A stretch of DNA of 64,000 bases from Pseudoflavonifractor phocaeensis (GCF_021531815.1 NZ_JADYUM010000009.1:53115-117114), one strand, 5' to 3'; shown: positions 47,756 through 57,563, counted from the stretch's first letter. The notes: generated by a model not told the origin, from the letters alone. Numbers and translations are program-made.

Positions 47756-49114
47756 ATGGAACTGATACAGAGCCAGATACAGCGACTCAGCCAGCAGCAG
47801 CTGCAAAGCGTGGAGCTGCTCCAGATGAGCGCCCAGGAACTGGAGGCATACCTCCGGGAGCTGTCCCAGGAGAACCCGGTGGTGGAACTGGAGGAGTCCT
47901 CCCCTGCCCCCGTTCAGGAGTCTCCCCGGGAGGAGGAACTGCTGCGCCGCCTGCGCTGGCTGGAGGACAATGACCGCCAGAACCGTTACTACCAGCATGT
48001 GGACGAGGACGAGATGGACCCCATGGCCCGGGTGGGCGGAGCGGGGGGACTGGAGGAGACGCTGATCCGCTTTCTGTCCCGGCAGCTGGACCGGATGGAC
48101 CTGGGGCAGGAGCTGGACCGGGCGGTGCGGTACCTGGCCGCCTGCCTGGATGGGGACGGCTATCTCCGCTTCCCCCTGGAGGAACTGGCCGGTCAGACCG
48201 GAGCCCCGCTGGAGAGGATGAGAGATGCCCTGGCTGTGCTCCAGAGCCTGGAGCCCGCGGGGGTGGGGGCGGCCAACCTGTCCCAGTGCCTGGAGCTGCA
48301 GCTGCTGCGCATCGGGGAGGAGGGACCGGCCCTGGCTATCGTCCGGGACCACCTGGAGGCCCTGGCCAAGCGCCACTACCGGGCCATCGCCTCTGCCCTG
48401 GGGATCACCCAGGAGGAGGTCCGTCAGGCGGAGCGGGTCATCCGGGAGCTGGAGCCCCGTCCCGGCGCCGTGTTTGACCAGCCGGAGCAGGTGGCCTATA
48501 TCCTGCCTGACGTCTTTGTCACGGAGGAGGAGGGGCAGTTCGTGGCCCGGACCCGGGGAGGAGAGCGTCCGCCCTTCCGCATCAGCGGCTACTACCGGGA
48601 CCTGCTGGCCCATTCCAAGGAACGGGAGGTACGGGAGTACCTCTCCGGAAAACTCCGACAGGCGGAGGGCGTGCTATGGGCCATTGGCCAGCGTGAGAGC
48701 ACCCTCCTGCGCTGCGCCCAGTCCATCGCACGGCACCAACAGGACTTTTTCCGCTTCGGCCCCCAGGCCCTGGTCCCCATGCGGATGGCCGACGTGGCCC
48801 AGGAGCTGGGAGTGCATGAGTCAACCGTCAGCCGGACCATCCGGGAGAAATACCTCCAGTGTACCCGTGGCGTGTATCCCATGAACTACTTTTTCTCCCG
48901 CAGCGCAACGGCGGACCAGTCAGGGACGGTGGGTGGCACCGCCGCCCGGGCGCTGCTGAAGCAGCTGCTGGACCGGGAGGACAAGAGCCGTCCCCTGTCC
49001 GACCAGAAGCTGTGTGAAGAAATGGAGCGGCATGGCTGCCCCATCTCCCGGCGCACTGTGGCCAAGTACCGGGAGGAGATGAACATCCCCAGCGCCTCGG
49101 GACGCAAACAGTGA
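47756..49114 (+). CDS. rpoN: RNA polymerase sigma-54 factor
   Basis: Sigma-54 directs RNA polymerase to -24/-12 promoters and needs an AAA+ activator to open them. The 452-residue protein has the Gln/Leu-rich region I (QSQIQRLSQQQLQSVELLQMS) at the N terminus, the core-binding domain, the HTH near VAQELGVHESTVSRTIREKY and the diagnostic RpoN box, here SRRTVAKYREEMNIP, at the C terminus. A GGGGGAAAGG precedes the ATG. It lies next to a sigma-54 activator and promoter, so the cluster carries its own sigma factor, unless another rpoN exists elsewhere. Confidence 0.95.
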   Translation: MELIQSQIQRLSQQQLQSVELLQMSAQELEAYLRELSQENPVVELEESSPAPVQESPREEELLRRLRWLEDNDRQNRYYQHVDEDEMDPMARVGGAGGLEETLIRFLSRQLDRMDLGQELDRAVRYLAACLDGDGYLRFPLEELAGQTGAPLERMRDALAVLQSLEPAGVGAANLSQCLELQLLRIGEEGPALAIVRDHLEALAKRHYRAIASALGITQEEVRQAERVIRELEPRPGAVFDQPEQVAYILPDVFVTEEEGQFVARTRGGERPPFRISGYYRDLLAHSKEREVREYLSGKLRQAEGVLWAIGQRESTLLRCAQSIARHQQDFFRFGPQALVPMRMADVAQELGVHESTVSRTIREKYLQCTRGVYPMNYFFSRSATADQSGTVGGTAARALLKQLLDREDKSRPLSDQKLCEEMERHGCPISRRTVAKYREEMNIPSASGRKQ

Positions 49115-49148
49115 CCTCCGGTGAGAAAGCAATAACGGAACCATAAAA

Positions 49149-49184
49149 CAACGCCCGGGATCGGCAGATCCCGGGCGTTGTTTT
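49149..49184. terminator. Terminator after rpoN
   Basis: A 14-bp stem CAACGCCCGGGATC and complement (one end wobble), GGCA loop, TTTTG. It lies between converging rpoN and LacI-type genes. Confidence 0.85.
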
Positions 49185-49247
49185 GCGCATATCCGGCCGG
49201 AGCCTGCGCCATGGGCGCGGATGCGCAGGGTAAACGTTCCCGCGGCC

Positions 49248-50261
49248 TCAGTCCGGCTGGTCGCGCAGGTTCAAAACGCTTCTGCGCTGGATCAGCTGGG
49301 GGACCAGAAGGACATGGTGCTTGTTGGCGGTGGGGCTGTCCAGCCGCTGCATCAGCGTGCTCACCGCGGTCTGGCCCATGGAGTAGGGGTCGTACCGCAC
49401 GGTGGAGAGACACAGGCCGGACTCGTCGATATAGGGCGAGTCGTCGAAACAGAGAATACTCAGATCCTGAGGGATCCGGAAGCCGTATTCATGGATGGAG
49501 TTGACGATGCCCACGGCGATCTGGCAGTCCGCTACGAAAAGGGCGGTGTAGGGCATTCCCTCCTGGACCAGCTCGTTGGCGAACTGGCGGCCCCGCTCGA
49601 TGCTGGATTCGCCGTAGTAGATCTTGTAGTGGTACGGGGCGGGGTTCAGGTCCTTCAGCGCCGCCGCGAAGCCCTGGACGCGGTCGGCCTGGGGGGTGGA
49701 TTCCTTATAGCTGGCCACATGGGCGATCTTGGTGTGGCCGTTTTCGATGAGGCAGCTGGCGGCGATATATCCGCCCATGTAGTTGTCGATGCACACCACG
49801 TCGGTCTCCACGGAGTGGATATAGCGGTTGACGAAGACCACGGGTATTTTGGCGTTTTGGAGCAACGCGGAGAGGGTGGGCCGGTCCATGGCGGTGACCA
49901 GGATGACGCCCAGGTAGTTGTTGGCCTCCGCGAACCGGATCTGCTCCTCCTCCACCGGGGAGTCGTAGTTGCTGTTGCACACCACCGCCAAAATACCCAG
50001 GCCGGACAGCCGGTCGCAGATACCCTTGATGATCTGGGAAAAGAAATAGTTGGAGATATCGCCGGCGATCACGAGAACGTATTTGTTCTTTTTCCTGGCC
50101 GCGTCCGGCAGGCAGGCGATGGGAGGGAGCCCCAGGCTGGCCATGGCGTTTTGAATCTTAGCCAGAGTCCGGGGAGAGACGTTGGCGCTCTGGGTGAATG
50201 CGCGGGATACGGTCGCCCGGGATACCCCGGCCTTTTCTGCGATCTTCTTTTGGTCTACCAT
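49248..50261 (-). CDS. LacI-family transcriptional regulator
   Basis: This 337-residue repressor has the LacI HTH at the N terminus (KKIAEKAGVSRATVSRAF, hinge helix near 45-55) and a periplasmic-binding-like effector domain (from about residue 60). Typical motifs are TVRYDPYSMGQTAVSTL and LCFDDSPYI. It is divergent from the aldolase/TRAP/kinase block and probably represses it until a sugar or sugar acid binds. The ATG at 50261 follows GGGAGG; an upstream in-frame start lacks homology. Confidence 0.92.
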   Translation of the reverse strand: MVDQKKIAEKAGVSRATVSRAFTQSANVSPRTLAKIQNAMASLGLPPIACLPDAARKKNKYVLVIAGDISNYFFSQIIKGICDRLSGLGILAVVCNSNYDSPVEEEQIRFAEANNYLGVILVTAMDRPTLSALLQNAKIPVVFVNRYIHSVETDVVCIDNYMGGYIAASCLIENGHTKIAHVASYKESTPQADRVQGFAAALKDLNPAPYHYKIYYGESSIERGRQFANELVQEGMPYTALFVADCQIAVGIVNSIHEYGFRIPQDLSILCFDDSPYIDESGLCLSTVRYDPYSMGQTAVSTLMQRLDSPTANKHHVLLVPQLIQRRSVLNLRDQPD

Positions 50262-50343
50262 CTGTTTTGCCTCCCAGTCGTGTGGTGCTGTATGATTTGC
50301 CTGACTCCATTCTAGCAAGAAATTCGCCGGGATTCAAATAAAG

Positions 50344-50400
50344 ATTTCATAAAATTTGAAATTGATGAAAAATATTTTTGAAATTATGAAATCGCATTGA
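50344..50400. promoter_or_regulatory. AT-rich divergent promoter with TTTCA/TGAAA repeats
   Basis: ATTTCATAAAATTTGAAAT (50344-50362) is an inverted repeat, and TTTTTGAAATTATGAAAT (50376-50393) carries two more TGAAAT boxes. The block is far more AT-rich than its surroundings and lies between the LacI-type gene and the first aldolase gene, so it is a reasonable operator/promoter region. Confidence 0.5.
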
Positions 50401-50480
50401 AAACCAGGGGGACAAAATTTATACTTATTGTACAAGTTATCTAATGCTGGTTCTCTGGTAACACAGCGAGGGAGTTTGCA

Positions 50481-51269
50481 ATGAACAACATTTCCAAGAT
50501 CAGAGAAAGACTGGAGCGCGGGGCCCTGTGCTTCGGAACCCACTGCTCCACCACCGACGCGGATTTTTATGAGATGTGCGGCCTGCTGGGCTATGACTAC
50601 ATCTGGATCGACAACGAGCACGCGGGCATGACCCAGCCCATGATCAAAAACGCCATCATCGCCACCAACGGGGGCGGATGCGCCGCCTTTGTCCGGGTGC
50701 CGGACCACGAGATGGCCCACATCAAGCCCGTCATCGAGTGCGGGCCCGACGGGGTCATCTTCCCCATGGTGAATACTGCGGAAGAAGCGGCAAAGTGCGT
50801 CTCCATCTGTACGTATCCCCCCAGGGGCATCCGTGGGTTCGGTCCCCTGCGGGCCATCGACTACGGCATGAAGAACTTTGACGAGTACGTGGCCACGGTG
50901 GACAAGAGCTTTCTGAAGATCATGCAGTGCGAGCACGTGGAAGCGGTGAAGAATCTGGACGAGATCCTGGAGGTCCCCGGGGTGGACGCCATTATCTGCG
51001 GCCCCATGGACCTGTCCGCCTCGGCGGGGAAGCTGGGCCGGTTCGCGGACCCCGTGATGCGGGAGCTGATGCAGGTCATCATCGACAAGTGCAAGGCCCA
51101 CCACAAGCCCTTCGGCCTGTCCTTCGGCGGGGTAGATATGGACCTGATCAAATTCTGGATCGAACAGGGAGCCAGCCTGCTGTCCCTGGGCACCCCCCAG
51201 GACTACTTCCGGGAGATGAGCAAGGATATTGTCCGGCAGGCCCGGGAGATCGAAGCCCAGCGCCCCTGA
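50481..51269 (+). CDS. HpcH/HpaI-family aldolase, copy 1
   Basis: This 262-residue class II pyruvate aldolase type protein (HpcH/HpaI) cleaves 4-hydroxy-2-oxo acids to pyruvate and an aldehyde, using a divalent metal. Motifs: WIDNEHAGMTQ, PDGVIFPMVNTAEEA (metal Glu/Asp region), PPRGIRGFGPLRA with the catalytic Arg, and GPMDLSAS. It begins the block controlled by the LacI-type gene and is followed by a near-identical second copy. In the last third, the copies diverge. The natural substrate is unknown, probably a keto-deoxy sugar acid. Confidence 0.9.
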   Translation: MNNISKIRERLERGALCFGTHCSTTDADFYEMCGLLGYDYIWIDNEHAGMTQPMIKNAIIATNGGGCAAFVRVPDHEMAHIKPVIECGPDGVIFPMVNTAEEAAKCVSICTYPPRGIRGFGPLRAIDYGMKNFDEYVATVDKSFLKIMQCEHVEAVKNLDEILEVPGVDAIICGPMDLSASAGKLGRFADPVMRELMQVIIDKCKAHHKPFGLSFGGVDMDLIKFWIEQGASLLSLGTPQDYFREMSKDIVRQAREIEAQRP

Positions 51270-51317
51270 CCCGGAGGGGAACGGACAGGAGCAATTTTTC
51301 AACGCAGGTGATCAAAC

Positions 51318-52100
51318 ATGAACAACATTTCCAAGATCAGAGAAAGACTGGAGCGCGGGGCCCTGTGCTTCGGGACCCACTGCTCCACCACCGACGCGGA
51401 TTTTTATGAGATGTGCGGCCTGCTGGGCTATGACTACATCTGGATCGACAACGAGCACGCGGGCATGACCCAGCCCATGATCAAAAACGCCATCATCGCC
51501 ACCAACGGGGGCGGATGCGCCGCCTTCGTCCGGGTGCCGGACCACGAGATGGCCCACATCAAGCCCGTCATCGAGTGCGGGCCCGACGGGGTCATCTTCC
51601 CCATGGTGAATACTGCGGAAGAAGCGGCAAAGTGCGTCTCCATCTGTACGTATCCCCCCAGGGGCATCCGTGGGTTCGGTCCCCTGCGGGCCATCGACTA
51701 CGGCATGAAGAACTTTGACGAGTACGTGGCCACGGTGGACAAGAGCTTTCTGAAGATCATGCAGTGCGAGCACGCAGAGGCGGTGAAGAATCTGGACGAG
51801 ATCCTGGAGGTCCCCGGGGTGGACGCCATTATCTGCGGCCCCATGGACCTGTCCGCCTCTGTGGGCAAGATGGGCAAGTACTTTGACCCGGAGGTCCTTG
51901 AACTGATGCAGGCCATCATCGACAAGTGCAAGGCCCACCACAAGCCCTTCGGCCTGTCCATCGGCGTGGATATGAAGCTGATCAAGTTCTGGCTGGATCA
52001 GGGCGCCAGCTTCCTGTCCATGGGCACGCCTCAGGACTACTTCCGGGAGATGAGCAAGGACGTTATCGGCCAGGCCCGCGCCATCGAGGCGCAGCGGTGA
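51318..52100 (+). CDS. HpcH/HpaI-family aldolase, copy 2
   Basis: This 260-residue tandem paralogue of the preceding aldolase is almost identical for about 540 bp (I count five base differences to the GPMDLSAS codons), and then clearly different (SVGKMGKYFDPEVLELMQ against SAGKLGRFADPVMRELMQ). The sharp boundary suggests recent duplication with gene conversion, or replacement of one C-terminal part. The altered C-terminal part contributes to the active-site entrance and oligomer contacts in the family, so the copies may differ in aldehyde specificity. Confidence 0.9.
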   Translation: MNNISKIRERLERGALCFGTHCSTTDADFYEMCGLLGYDYIWIDNEHAGMTQPMIKNAIIATNGGGCAAFVRVPDHEMAHIKPVIECGPDGVIFPMVNTAEEAAKCVSICTYPPRGIRGFGPLRAIDYGMKNFDEYVATVDKSFLKIMQCEHAEAVKNLDEILEVPGVDAIICGPMDLSASVGKMGKYFDPEVLELMQAIIDKCKAHHKPFGLSIGVDMKLIKFWLDQGASFLSMGTPQDYFREMSKDVIGQARAIEAQR

Positions 52101-52122
52101 GGACACATCGGAGGTGATCACA

Positions 52123-52656
52123 TTGCGGGAAAACAGTTTGTTCCTCGGAAAGATCGTTCCCACAGTCAGAAAGTACACGGAGACGGCCATCGACTGGCTC
52201 TCGGTGATCCTGCTCAGCGGGATCTTCATTCTGGGCATCGCCCAGGTGTTCTGGAGATGGGTGCTGAACGACCCCATTGTCTGGTCGGAGGAACTGATCC
52301 AGCTGACCTATGTGTGGATCTGCTATCTGGGCTGGACCATCGCGGAGCGGAAGGACTCCCACATCCGGATCACCGCGGTGTGCAACATGCTCCCCCGGAA
52401 CGCCCAGAAGTGGCTCCAGATCTTCAACCACATTTTGTGCATCGTGTTCTCGGTACTGATGGTCTATTTCGGCATCAAGCTGGTGGGCGTGGGCGCCAAG
52501 CGCACCGCCGTCTCCATCGCCCTGAACTATGCCATCGTATACACCATGGGCCCCATCTGCAACTTTGTGATCATCTGTTACGAGATCGCGGGCCTGATCG
52601 AGTGCTTTACCAAGGGACCCAGAGACTACCGGGATAAAGGAGGGGACGAGGAATGA
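52123..52656 (+). CDS. TRAP transporter small permease (DctQ), second system
   Basis: This 177-residue DctQ protein has four membrane segments and the motif IVWSEELIQLTYVWICYLGWTIAERKDSHI. The TTG at 52123 is the likely start because CGGAGG (52109-52114) lies 8 bp upstream; a GTG at 52114 is inside that site. It overlaps the DctM gene by 4 bp. In this cluster the membrane subunits precede the binding protein, the reverse of the first TRAP system in the window. Confidence 0.9.
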   Translation: MRENSLFLGKIVPTVRKYTETAIDWLSVILLSGIFILGIAQVFWRWVLNDPIVWSEELIQLTYVWICYLGWTIAERKDSHIRITAVCNMLPRNAQKWLQIFNHILCIVFSVLMVYFGIKLVGVGAKRTAVSIALNYAIVYTMGPICNFVIICYEIAGLIECFTKGPRDYRDKGGDEE

Positions 52657-53927
52657 CCATTGTACTGATTTTGTTCGTGGTGCTGCTGTTCACCGGCCTG
52701 CCCCTGTTCGTCAACCTGGGTCTGACCTCCTTCCTGTACATGTTTCTGACCGGTAACAATCCCATGATCGCGGTCCAGCGGATCACCCAGGCCTCCAACT
52801 CCTTCACCATGATCGCTGCCCCCTTCTTTATCCTGATGGGCAACCTGATGAACACCGGCGGCGTGACCAGAAAGATGTTCCGCTTTGCCAACGTCATCGT
52901 GGGCACCATCCCCGGCGGCATGGGACATGCCAATATCCTCTGCTCCGCCCTGTTCGCGGGCATGAGTGGAACGGCCGTGGCGGATGCCGGCGGCCTGGGC
53001 AACATCGAGATCGAGGCCATGCGGGATGTGGGCTATGACGACGACTTCTCCTGCGCCGTCACCGCGGCTTCCTCCGTGCTGGGCCCCATTATTCCCCCCT
53101 CCCTCCCCATGGTCATCCTGTGTGTCACCGTGGGCGCGTCCGTGGGCCGGTGCTTTGTGGGCGGTGTGCTCCCCGGCATCCTGATGGCCGGCGCCATGTG
53201 TGCCCTGGTGGCCTTTTACGCCCACAAGCGCCACTACCCCAGAAATGAAAAGCCTACGCTGGGGATCATCTGGGGCGCGTTCAAGGACGCGTTCCTGGCC
53301 CTGATGGCTCCGGTCATCCTCTTCGCCGCCATCTACACCGGCGTGGTGACCACCACCGAGGCCGCCATCATCGCCGCCCTGTACTCCATGATCATCGGCC
53401 TGTTCGGCTACCGGGACCTGAAGCTGAAGGACATTCCCAAGATCATGCTGGCCACCTGCGAGACCACCGGCGTGGTCCTCTCCATCGTGATGACGGCCAA
53501 CATCTTCGGCTATATCCTCACCGTGGCCCAGATCCCCCAGATGATCACCACCGTGCTCACCGGCATCCAGAATAAGTTCCTGTTCCTGCTGGTCATCAAT
53601 CTCTTCCTGCTGTTCGTGGGCTGCTTCATGGAGGGCACCGCCGCCATCCTGATCCTGGGTCCCATTCTGATCCCGGCCATGGAGGCCATGGGCGTGTCCG
53701 AGACCCAGGCGTGTCTGATCATGCTGCTGAACCTGATGATCGGCGTGGTGACCCCACCGGTGGGCGTGGTCCTCTACGTTACGTCCAACGTGGCCAAGGT
53801 GTCGGCCAACCGGGTCATCAGGGCCACCATGCCCTTCCTAATCCCGCTGTTTATCGTTTTGCTGATCGTGACTTATGTTCCGGCGGTCACCAACTGGCTG
53901 CCCAACCTGCTGTACGGCGCGCTGTAA
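52653..53927 (+). CDS. TRAP transporter large permease (DctM), second system
   Basis: This 424-residue DctM subunit has about 12 membrane segments. Motifs include PFFILMGNLMNTGGVT, AGMSGTAVADAGGLG, PPSLPMVI, and MIGVVTPPVGVVLYV near the C terminus. It pairs with the overlapping DctQ and the DctP gene 80 bp downstream. It likely imports the carboxylate or sugar acid handled by the aldolases and the kinase/epimerase pair. Confidence 0.94.
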   Translation: MTIVLILFVVLLFTGLPLFVNLGLTSFLYMFLTGNNPMIAVQRITQASNSFTMIAAPFFILMGNLMNTGGVTRKMFRFANVIVGTIPGGMGHANILCSALFAGMSGTAVADAGGLGNIEIEAMRDVGYDDDFSCAVTAASSVLGPIIPPSLPMVILCVTVGASVGRCFVGGVLPGILMAGAMCALVAFYAHKRHYPRNEKPTLGIIWGAFKDAFLALMAPVILFAAIYTGVVTTTEAAIIAALYSMIIGLFGYRDLKLKDIPKIMLATCETTGVVLSIVMTANIFGYILTVAQIPQMITTVLTGIQNKFLFLLVINLFLLFVGCFMEGTAAILILGPILIPAMEAMGVSETQACLIMLLNLMIGVVTPPVGVVLYVTSNVAKVSANRVIRATMPFLIPLFIVLLIVTYVPAVTNWLPNLLYGAL

Positions 53928-54007
53928 CGCCCGGACGCTTCTTCATTCAGGCAGTACCCGGCCCGCCAGGCCGAGACTGAATACAAAAATTCAATGGAGG
54001 GACTAAA

Positions 54008-55030
54008 ATGAAAAAGTTACTGGCATTCACTCTGGCTGTGTGCATGAGTCTGTCTCTTGCCGCCTGCGGCCAGAAATCTGCTCCCGCCAGCTCCGGCGGC
54101 GCAGCGTCCGCCTCCGCTTCCACCGGCGCGGCTTCCGAGCCCAAGAAGGAAGTTGTGGAACTGAAGTGGGGCTCCGTGCACCCTGAGACCCAGGTGGTCA
54201 CCCAGATGATGATGCGGGCCATCGAGGAAATCAACGCCAACGCCGAGGGAATCCATATTACCGGCTACCCCAACGGTGTTCTGGGCGGCTCCTCCGATCT
54301 GGTGGAGGGCGTTCAGGAGGGCATGGTGGACATCATCACCGAGGGCCCCGCCCAGTTCGCTTCCTGGATCCCCAAGGCTGCCCAGGTGGAGGCTCCCTTC
54401 CTGTGGCAGAGCGTGGAGCACATGCAGAAGGCTCTGAACGGCGGCTACAAGGATACCCTGAACGAGCTGTTTGAGGACATCGACGTCCGTATCCTGGGCT
54501 CCTTCTACTACGGCACCCGCCAGCTGACCACCAACAAGCCCGTCACCACCCTGGCCGACCTGAAGGGCATGAAGATCCGTGTCCCCCAGAGCGACCTGTA
54601 CATCAAGATGATCGAGTCCTGGGGCGCTTCCGCCACTCCCATGAACATCAATGAGCTGTACATGGCCCTGCAGACCGGCACCGTGGACGGCCAGGAGAAC
54701 CCCCTGACCACCTACGAGAGCTACAAGTTCTATGAAGTCGTGAAGAACGTCACCCTGACCAACCACATCATCTGCCCCAACATGATCTTCATGAACGGCG
54801 ACGTGTGGAATTCCCTGTCTGACCACGACAAGGAAGTGGTCCAGAACGCCATCAACAGCGCCGTCGCCTGGCAGGATGAGCAGATCCTCACCGCCGAGCA
54901 GACTCTGGCCGACGATCTGAAGCAGTACGGCGTGGAGGTCTATACTCCCGACGAGACCATCCGTGAGGCCACCATCCCCTACATCAAGCCCAATATCGAG
55001 GATTGGGACTACATCCAGTCTCTGGCCTGA
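54008..55030 (+). CDS. TRAP transporter substrate-binding lipoprotein (DctP), second system
   Basis: This 340-residue DctP protein has a lipoprotein signal (LAAC, Cys20) and a Ser/Ala linker. The fold shows HITGYPNGVLGGSSDLVEGV, the carboxylate-binding Arg in LKGMKIRVPQSDLY, and the segment TGTVDGQENPLTTYESYKFYEV. GGAGG precedes the ATG. It is closest in layout to binding proteins of TRAP systems for sugar acids, but the exact ligand cannot be read. A hairpin-rich gap of 239 bp follows before the kinase gene. Confidence 0.92.
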   Translation: MKKLLAFTLAVCMSLSLAACGQKSAPASSGGAASASASTGAASEPKKEVVELKWGSVHPETQVVTQMMMRAIEEINANAEGIHITGYPNGVLGGSSDLVEGVQEGMVDIITEGPAQFASWIPKAAQVEAPFLWQSVEHMQKALNGGYKDTLNELFEDIDVRILGSFYYGTRQLTTNKPVTTLADLKGMKIRVPQSDLYIKMIESWGASATPMNINELYMALQTGTVDGQENPLTTYESYKFYEVVKNVTLTNHIICPNMIFMNGDVWNSLSDHDKEVVQNAINSAVAWQDEQILTAEQTLADDLKQYGVEVYTPDETIREATIPYIKPNIEDWDYIQSLA

Positions 55031-55062
55031 TCTGCCGGCGCGGAAAAGACGCCATGAACATT

Positions 55063-55182
55063 CATATCTGCCGGGTGCGAAAGCGCCCGGCAGATATGCT
55101 ACCCTCAGGAGCCAAAGGGCAATACGGGCCTCAGGGTGCCGGCGCCGCCGGAAGGCGTGTTGCCCTTTGTCCGCTGAGGGTA
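55063..55182. repeat. Two large hairpins between dctP and the kinase gene
   Basis: Hairpin one: CATATCTGCCGGG... at 55063-55078 pairs with 55083-55098. Hairpin two: TACCCTCAG...AAAGGGCAA (55100-55122) pairs with TTGCCCTTT...CTGAGGGTA (55160-55182) over a 37-nt GC-rich loop. No T-run follows either. They may be an intercistronic processing or stability element, or a REP-like repeat. Confidence 0.65.
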
Positions 55183-55269
55183 TCTGCCAGCAACACCGCG
55201 GGGCGGACCTGTGAACGCCGTTGACGATGACCGGCGGTCCCTGCCGGAACGACACAGAGGAGAATGAAG

Positions 55270-56862
55270 ATGACTTTTGATACGCAAACCGCCCTGGAAC
55301 TGGAACAGACCGTGCTTGGCATCGAGCTGGGCTCCACCCGGATCAAAGCCGTCCTTCTGGACCGAAAGCATGTCCCCATCGCCTCGGGGGGCTATGAGTG
55401 GGAAAACCAGCTGGTGGACGGCCTGTGGACCTATTCCATGGAGGCGGTCCATACCGGGATCCGGGCCTGCTTCGCGGAACTGAAAAAGAACGTGGAGGAG
55501 ACATTCGGCGTGCCGCTGTCCACCGTGGGCGGGATCGGTGTCTCCGGCATGATGCACGGCTACCTGCCCTTTGACCGGGCGGGAAAGCAGCTGGCGGAGT
55601 TCCGCACCTGGCGAAACACCGTCACCGGCCCCGCGGCCAAGGAACTCACGGAGCTGTTCGGGTTCAACATCCCCCAGCGCTGGTCTGTCGCCCACCTGTA
55701 TCAGGCCATGCTGAACGGGGAGGAGCACGTCAGGGACATCGGCTTCCTGACTACCCTGGCGGGCTATATCCACTGGAAGCTCACGGGCCAAAAGGTCCTG
55801 GGCATAGGCGAAGCCTCCGGCATGTTCCCCATCGACAGCGGCACCCTGGATTACGACGGGGAGATGGTCCGTAAATTCGACCTCCATGTCCGGGACAGAA
55901 ACCTGAACTGGAAGCTGCTGGATATTCTGCCCAAGGTGCTCCCCGCGGGCAGCACCGCCGGGGTTCTGACGGAGGAGGGCGCCCGCTTCCTGGACCCCAC
56001 CGGGACCCTGCGGCCCGGGATCCCCTGCGCGCCGCCGGAGGGGGACGCGGGCACCGGCATGGCGGCCACCAACTCCGTCCGAGTCCACACGGGCAACGTC
56101 TCCGCCGGGACCTCCGACTTCGCCATGCTGGTGGCGGACCACATGCCCGGCGTTCACCGGGAGGTGGACATGGTCACCACCCCCGCCGGCCTGCCCGTGG
56201 CCATGGTCCACTGCAATAACTGCACCTCCGACATCAACGCCTGGGTGGGCCTGTTTTCCCAGTTTGCCGACGCCATCGGAGCGCCCCGGGACAAGGAAGA
56301 GCTGTTCACCCTGCTCTTTCAAAAAGCCCTGGAGGGGGACGCGGACTGCGGCGGGCTGCTCAGCTATAACTACTTCTCCGGGGAGGGCGTGACGGACCTG
56401 GACGAGGGCCGGCCCGTCTTTGCCCGGGAGCAGAACTGCAGCTTTACCCTGGCCAACTTCATGCGCACCCACCTGATGTCCGCCCTGGCCACCCTGAAGA
56501 TCGGCCTGGATATTCTGACGGCCCAGGAGCAGCTCCCCGTGGAGCGGCTCTATGGACACGGCGGCTTTTTCAAGACCCCCGGCGTGGGGCAGCGGATCCT
56601 GTCCGCCGCCGTGGGCGCCCCGGTTTCCGTGATGGAGACGGCGGGGGAGGGCGGCCCCTACGGCATGGCTCTGCTGACGGCCTATATGCTCTGGCGGCGG
56701 GAGGACGAGGGGCTGGAGGATTATCTGGACCACAAGGTCTTTGCCCAGGCCAGATCCTCCACCCTCCAGGCGGACCAGGCCGACATTGACGGCTTTCAGG
56801 CCTTTCTGGAGCGGTACAAGAGAGCCTTTGACGTGGAGCGTGCCGCCATCCGGACCATGTGA
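55270..56862 (+). CDS. FGGY-family carbohydrate kinase
   Basis: This 530-residue sugar kinase of the FGGY (ASKHA) family has phosphate 1 motif [41 protein letters not shown] as the central phosphate/adenosine region, and the C-terminal [19 protein letters not shown] and [14 protein letters not shown]. An AraD-like epimerase follows, as in L-ribulose and L-xylulose pathways (compare E. coli lyxK with sgbE, next to the yiaMNO TRAP genes). The likely substrate is a ketopentose or ketohexonate-type compound; the precise sugar is unknown. ATG 55270 fits the GAGGAG site better than ATG 55264. Confidence 0.88.
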   Translation: MTFDTQTALELEQTVLGIELGSTRIKAVLLDRKHVPIASGGYEWENQLVDGLWTYSMEAVHTGIRACFAELKKNVEETFGVPLSTVGGIGVSGMMHGYLPFDRAGKQLAEFRTWRNTVTGPAAKELTELFGFNIPQRWSVAHLYQAMLNGEEHVRDIGFLTTLAGYIHWKLTGQKVLGIGEASGMFPIDSGTLDYDGEMVRKFDLHVRDRNLNWKLLDILPKVLPAGSTAGVLTEEGARFLDPTGTLRPGIPCAPPEGDAGTGMAATNSVRVHTGNVSAGTSDFAMLVADHMPGVHREVDMVTTPAGLPVAMVHCNNCTSDINAWVGLFSQFADAIGAPRDKEELFTLLFQKALEGDADCGGLLSYNYFSGEGVTDLDEGRPVFAREQNCSFTLANFMRTHLMSALATLKIGLDILTAQEQLPVERLYGHGGFFKTPGVGQRILSAAVGAPVSVMETAGEGGPYGMALLTAYMLWRREDEGLEDYLDHKVFAQARSSTLQADQADIDGFQAFLERYKRAFDVERAAIRTM

Positions 56863-56873
56863 GAGGGAACGAT

Positions 56874-57563
56874 ATGCTGGAAGAGTTGAAACAACAAGTT
56901 TTGGAGGCCAACCTGCTGCTGCCCAAATACCAGCTGGTGACCTTCACCTGGGGCAACGTCTCGGGGATCGACCGGGAGCGGGGCCTGGTGGTCATCAAGC
57001 CCTCCGGCGTCCCCTATGAGGGCATGACGGCGGAGGACATGGTGGTGGTGGACCTGGAGGGCCGGGTGGCGGAGGGCAAGTGGAGGCCCTCCAGCGACAC
57101 GGCCACCCACCTGGAGCTGTACAAAGCTTTCCCGGCCTGCGGCGGCGTGGTCCATACCCACTCCCGCTGGGCTACCACCTTCGCCCAGGCGGGCCGGGGC
57201 ATCCCGGCCATGGGCACCACCCAGGGAGATTACTTCTACGGGGCCATCCCCTGTACCCGCCCCATGACCGGGGAGGAGATCCGGGGGGAGTATGAAGAGG
57301 AGACCGGAAAGGTCATCGTGGAGACCTTCCGGGGCAAGGACCCGGCGGCCATTCCAGGGGTCCTGGTCTTCAGCCACGGCCCCTTCGCCTGGGGCAAGGA
57401 CCCGCTGGAGGCGGTCCACAACGCCGTAGTCATGGAGGAAGTGGCCTTCATGGACTGGCACGCCATGGTCCTGAATCCGGAATTGGGTCCCATGCAGCAG
57501 ACCCTGCTGGACAAACACTATCTGAGAAAACACGGGGAAAATGCCTACTACGGGCAGAACTGA
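56874..57563 (+). CDS. L-ribulose-5-phosphate 4-epimerase-like (AraD/SgbE) protein
   Basis: This 229-residue class II aldolase/epimerase fold enzyme interconverts ketopentose 5-phosphates such as L-ribulose 5-P and D-xylulose 5-P. Motifs: [30 protein letters not shown], zinc ligands in HTHS (94-97 region) and SHGPFAWG, and catalytic Asp in [10 protein letters not shown] (GTTHADYF in typical AraD; the Asp is kept). It lies 11 bp after the kinase gene. The pair feeds the pentose phosphate pathway and ends the cluster. Confidence 0.92.
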   Translation: MLEELKQQVLEANLLLPKYQLVTFTWGNVSGIDRERGLVVIKPSGVPYEGMTAEDMVVVDLEGRVAEGKWRPSSDTATHLELYKAFPACGGVVHTHSRWATTFAQAGRGIPAMGTTQGDYFYGAIPCTRPMTGEEIRGEYEEETGKVIVETFRGKDPAAIPGVLVFSHGPFAWGKDPLEAVHNAVVMEEVAFMDWHAMVLNPELGPMQQTLLDKHYLRKHGENAYYGQN

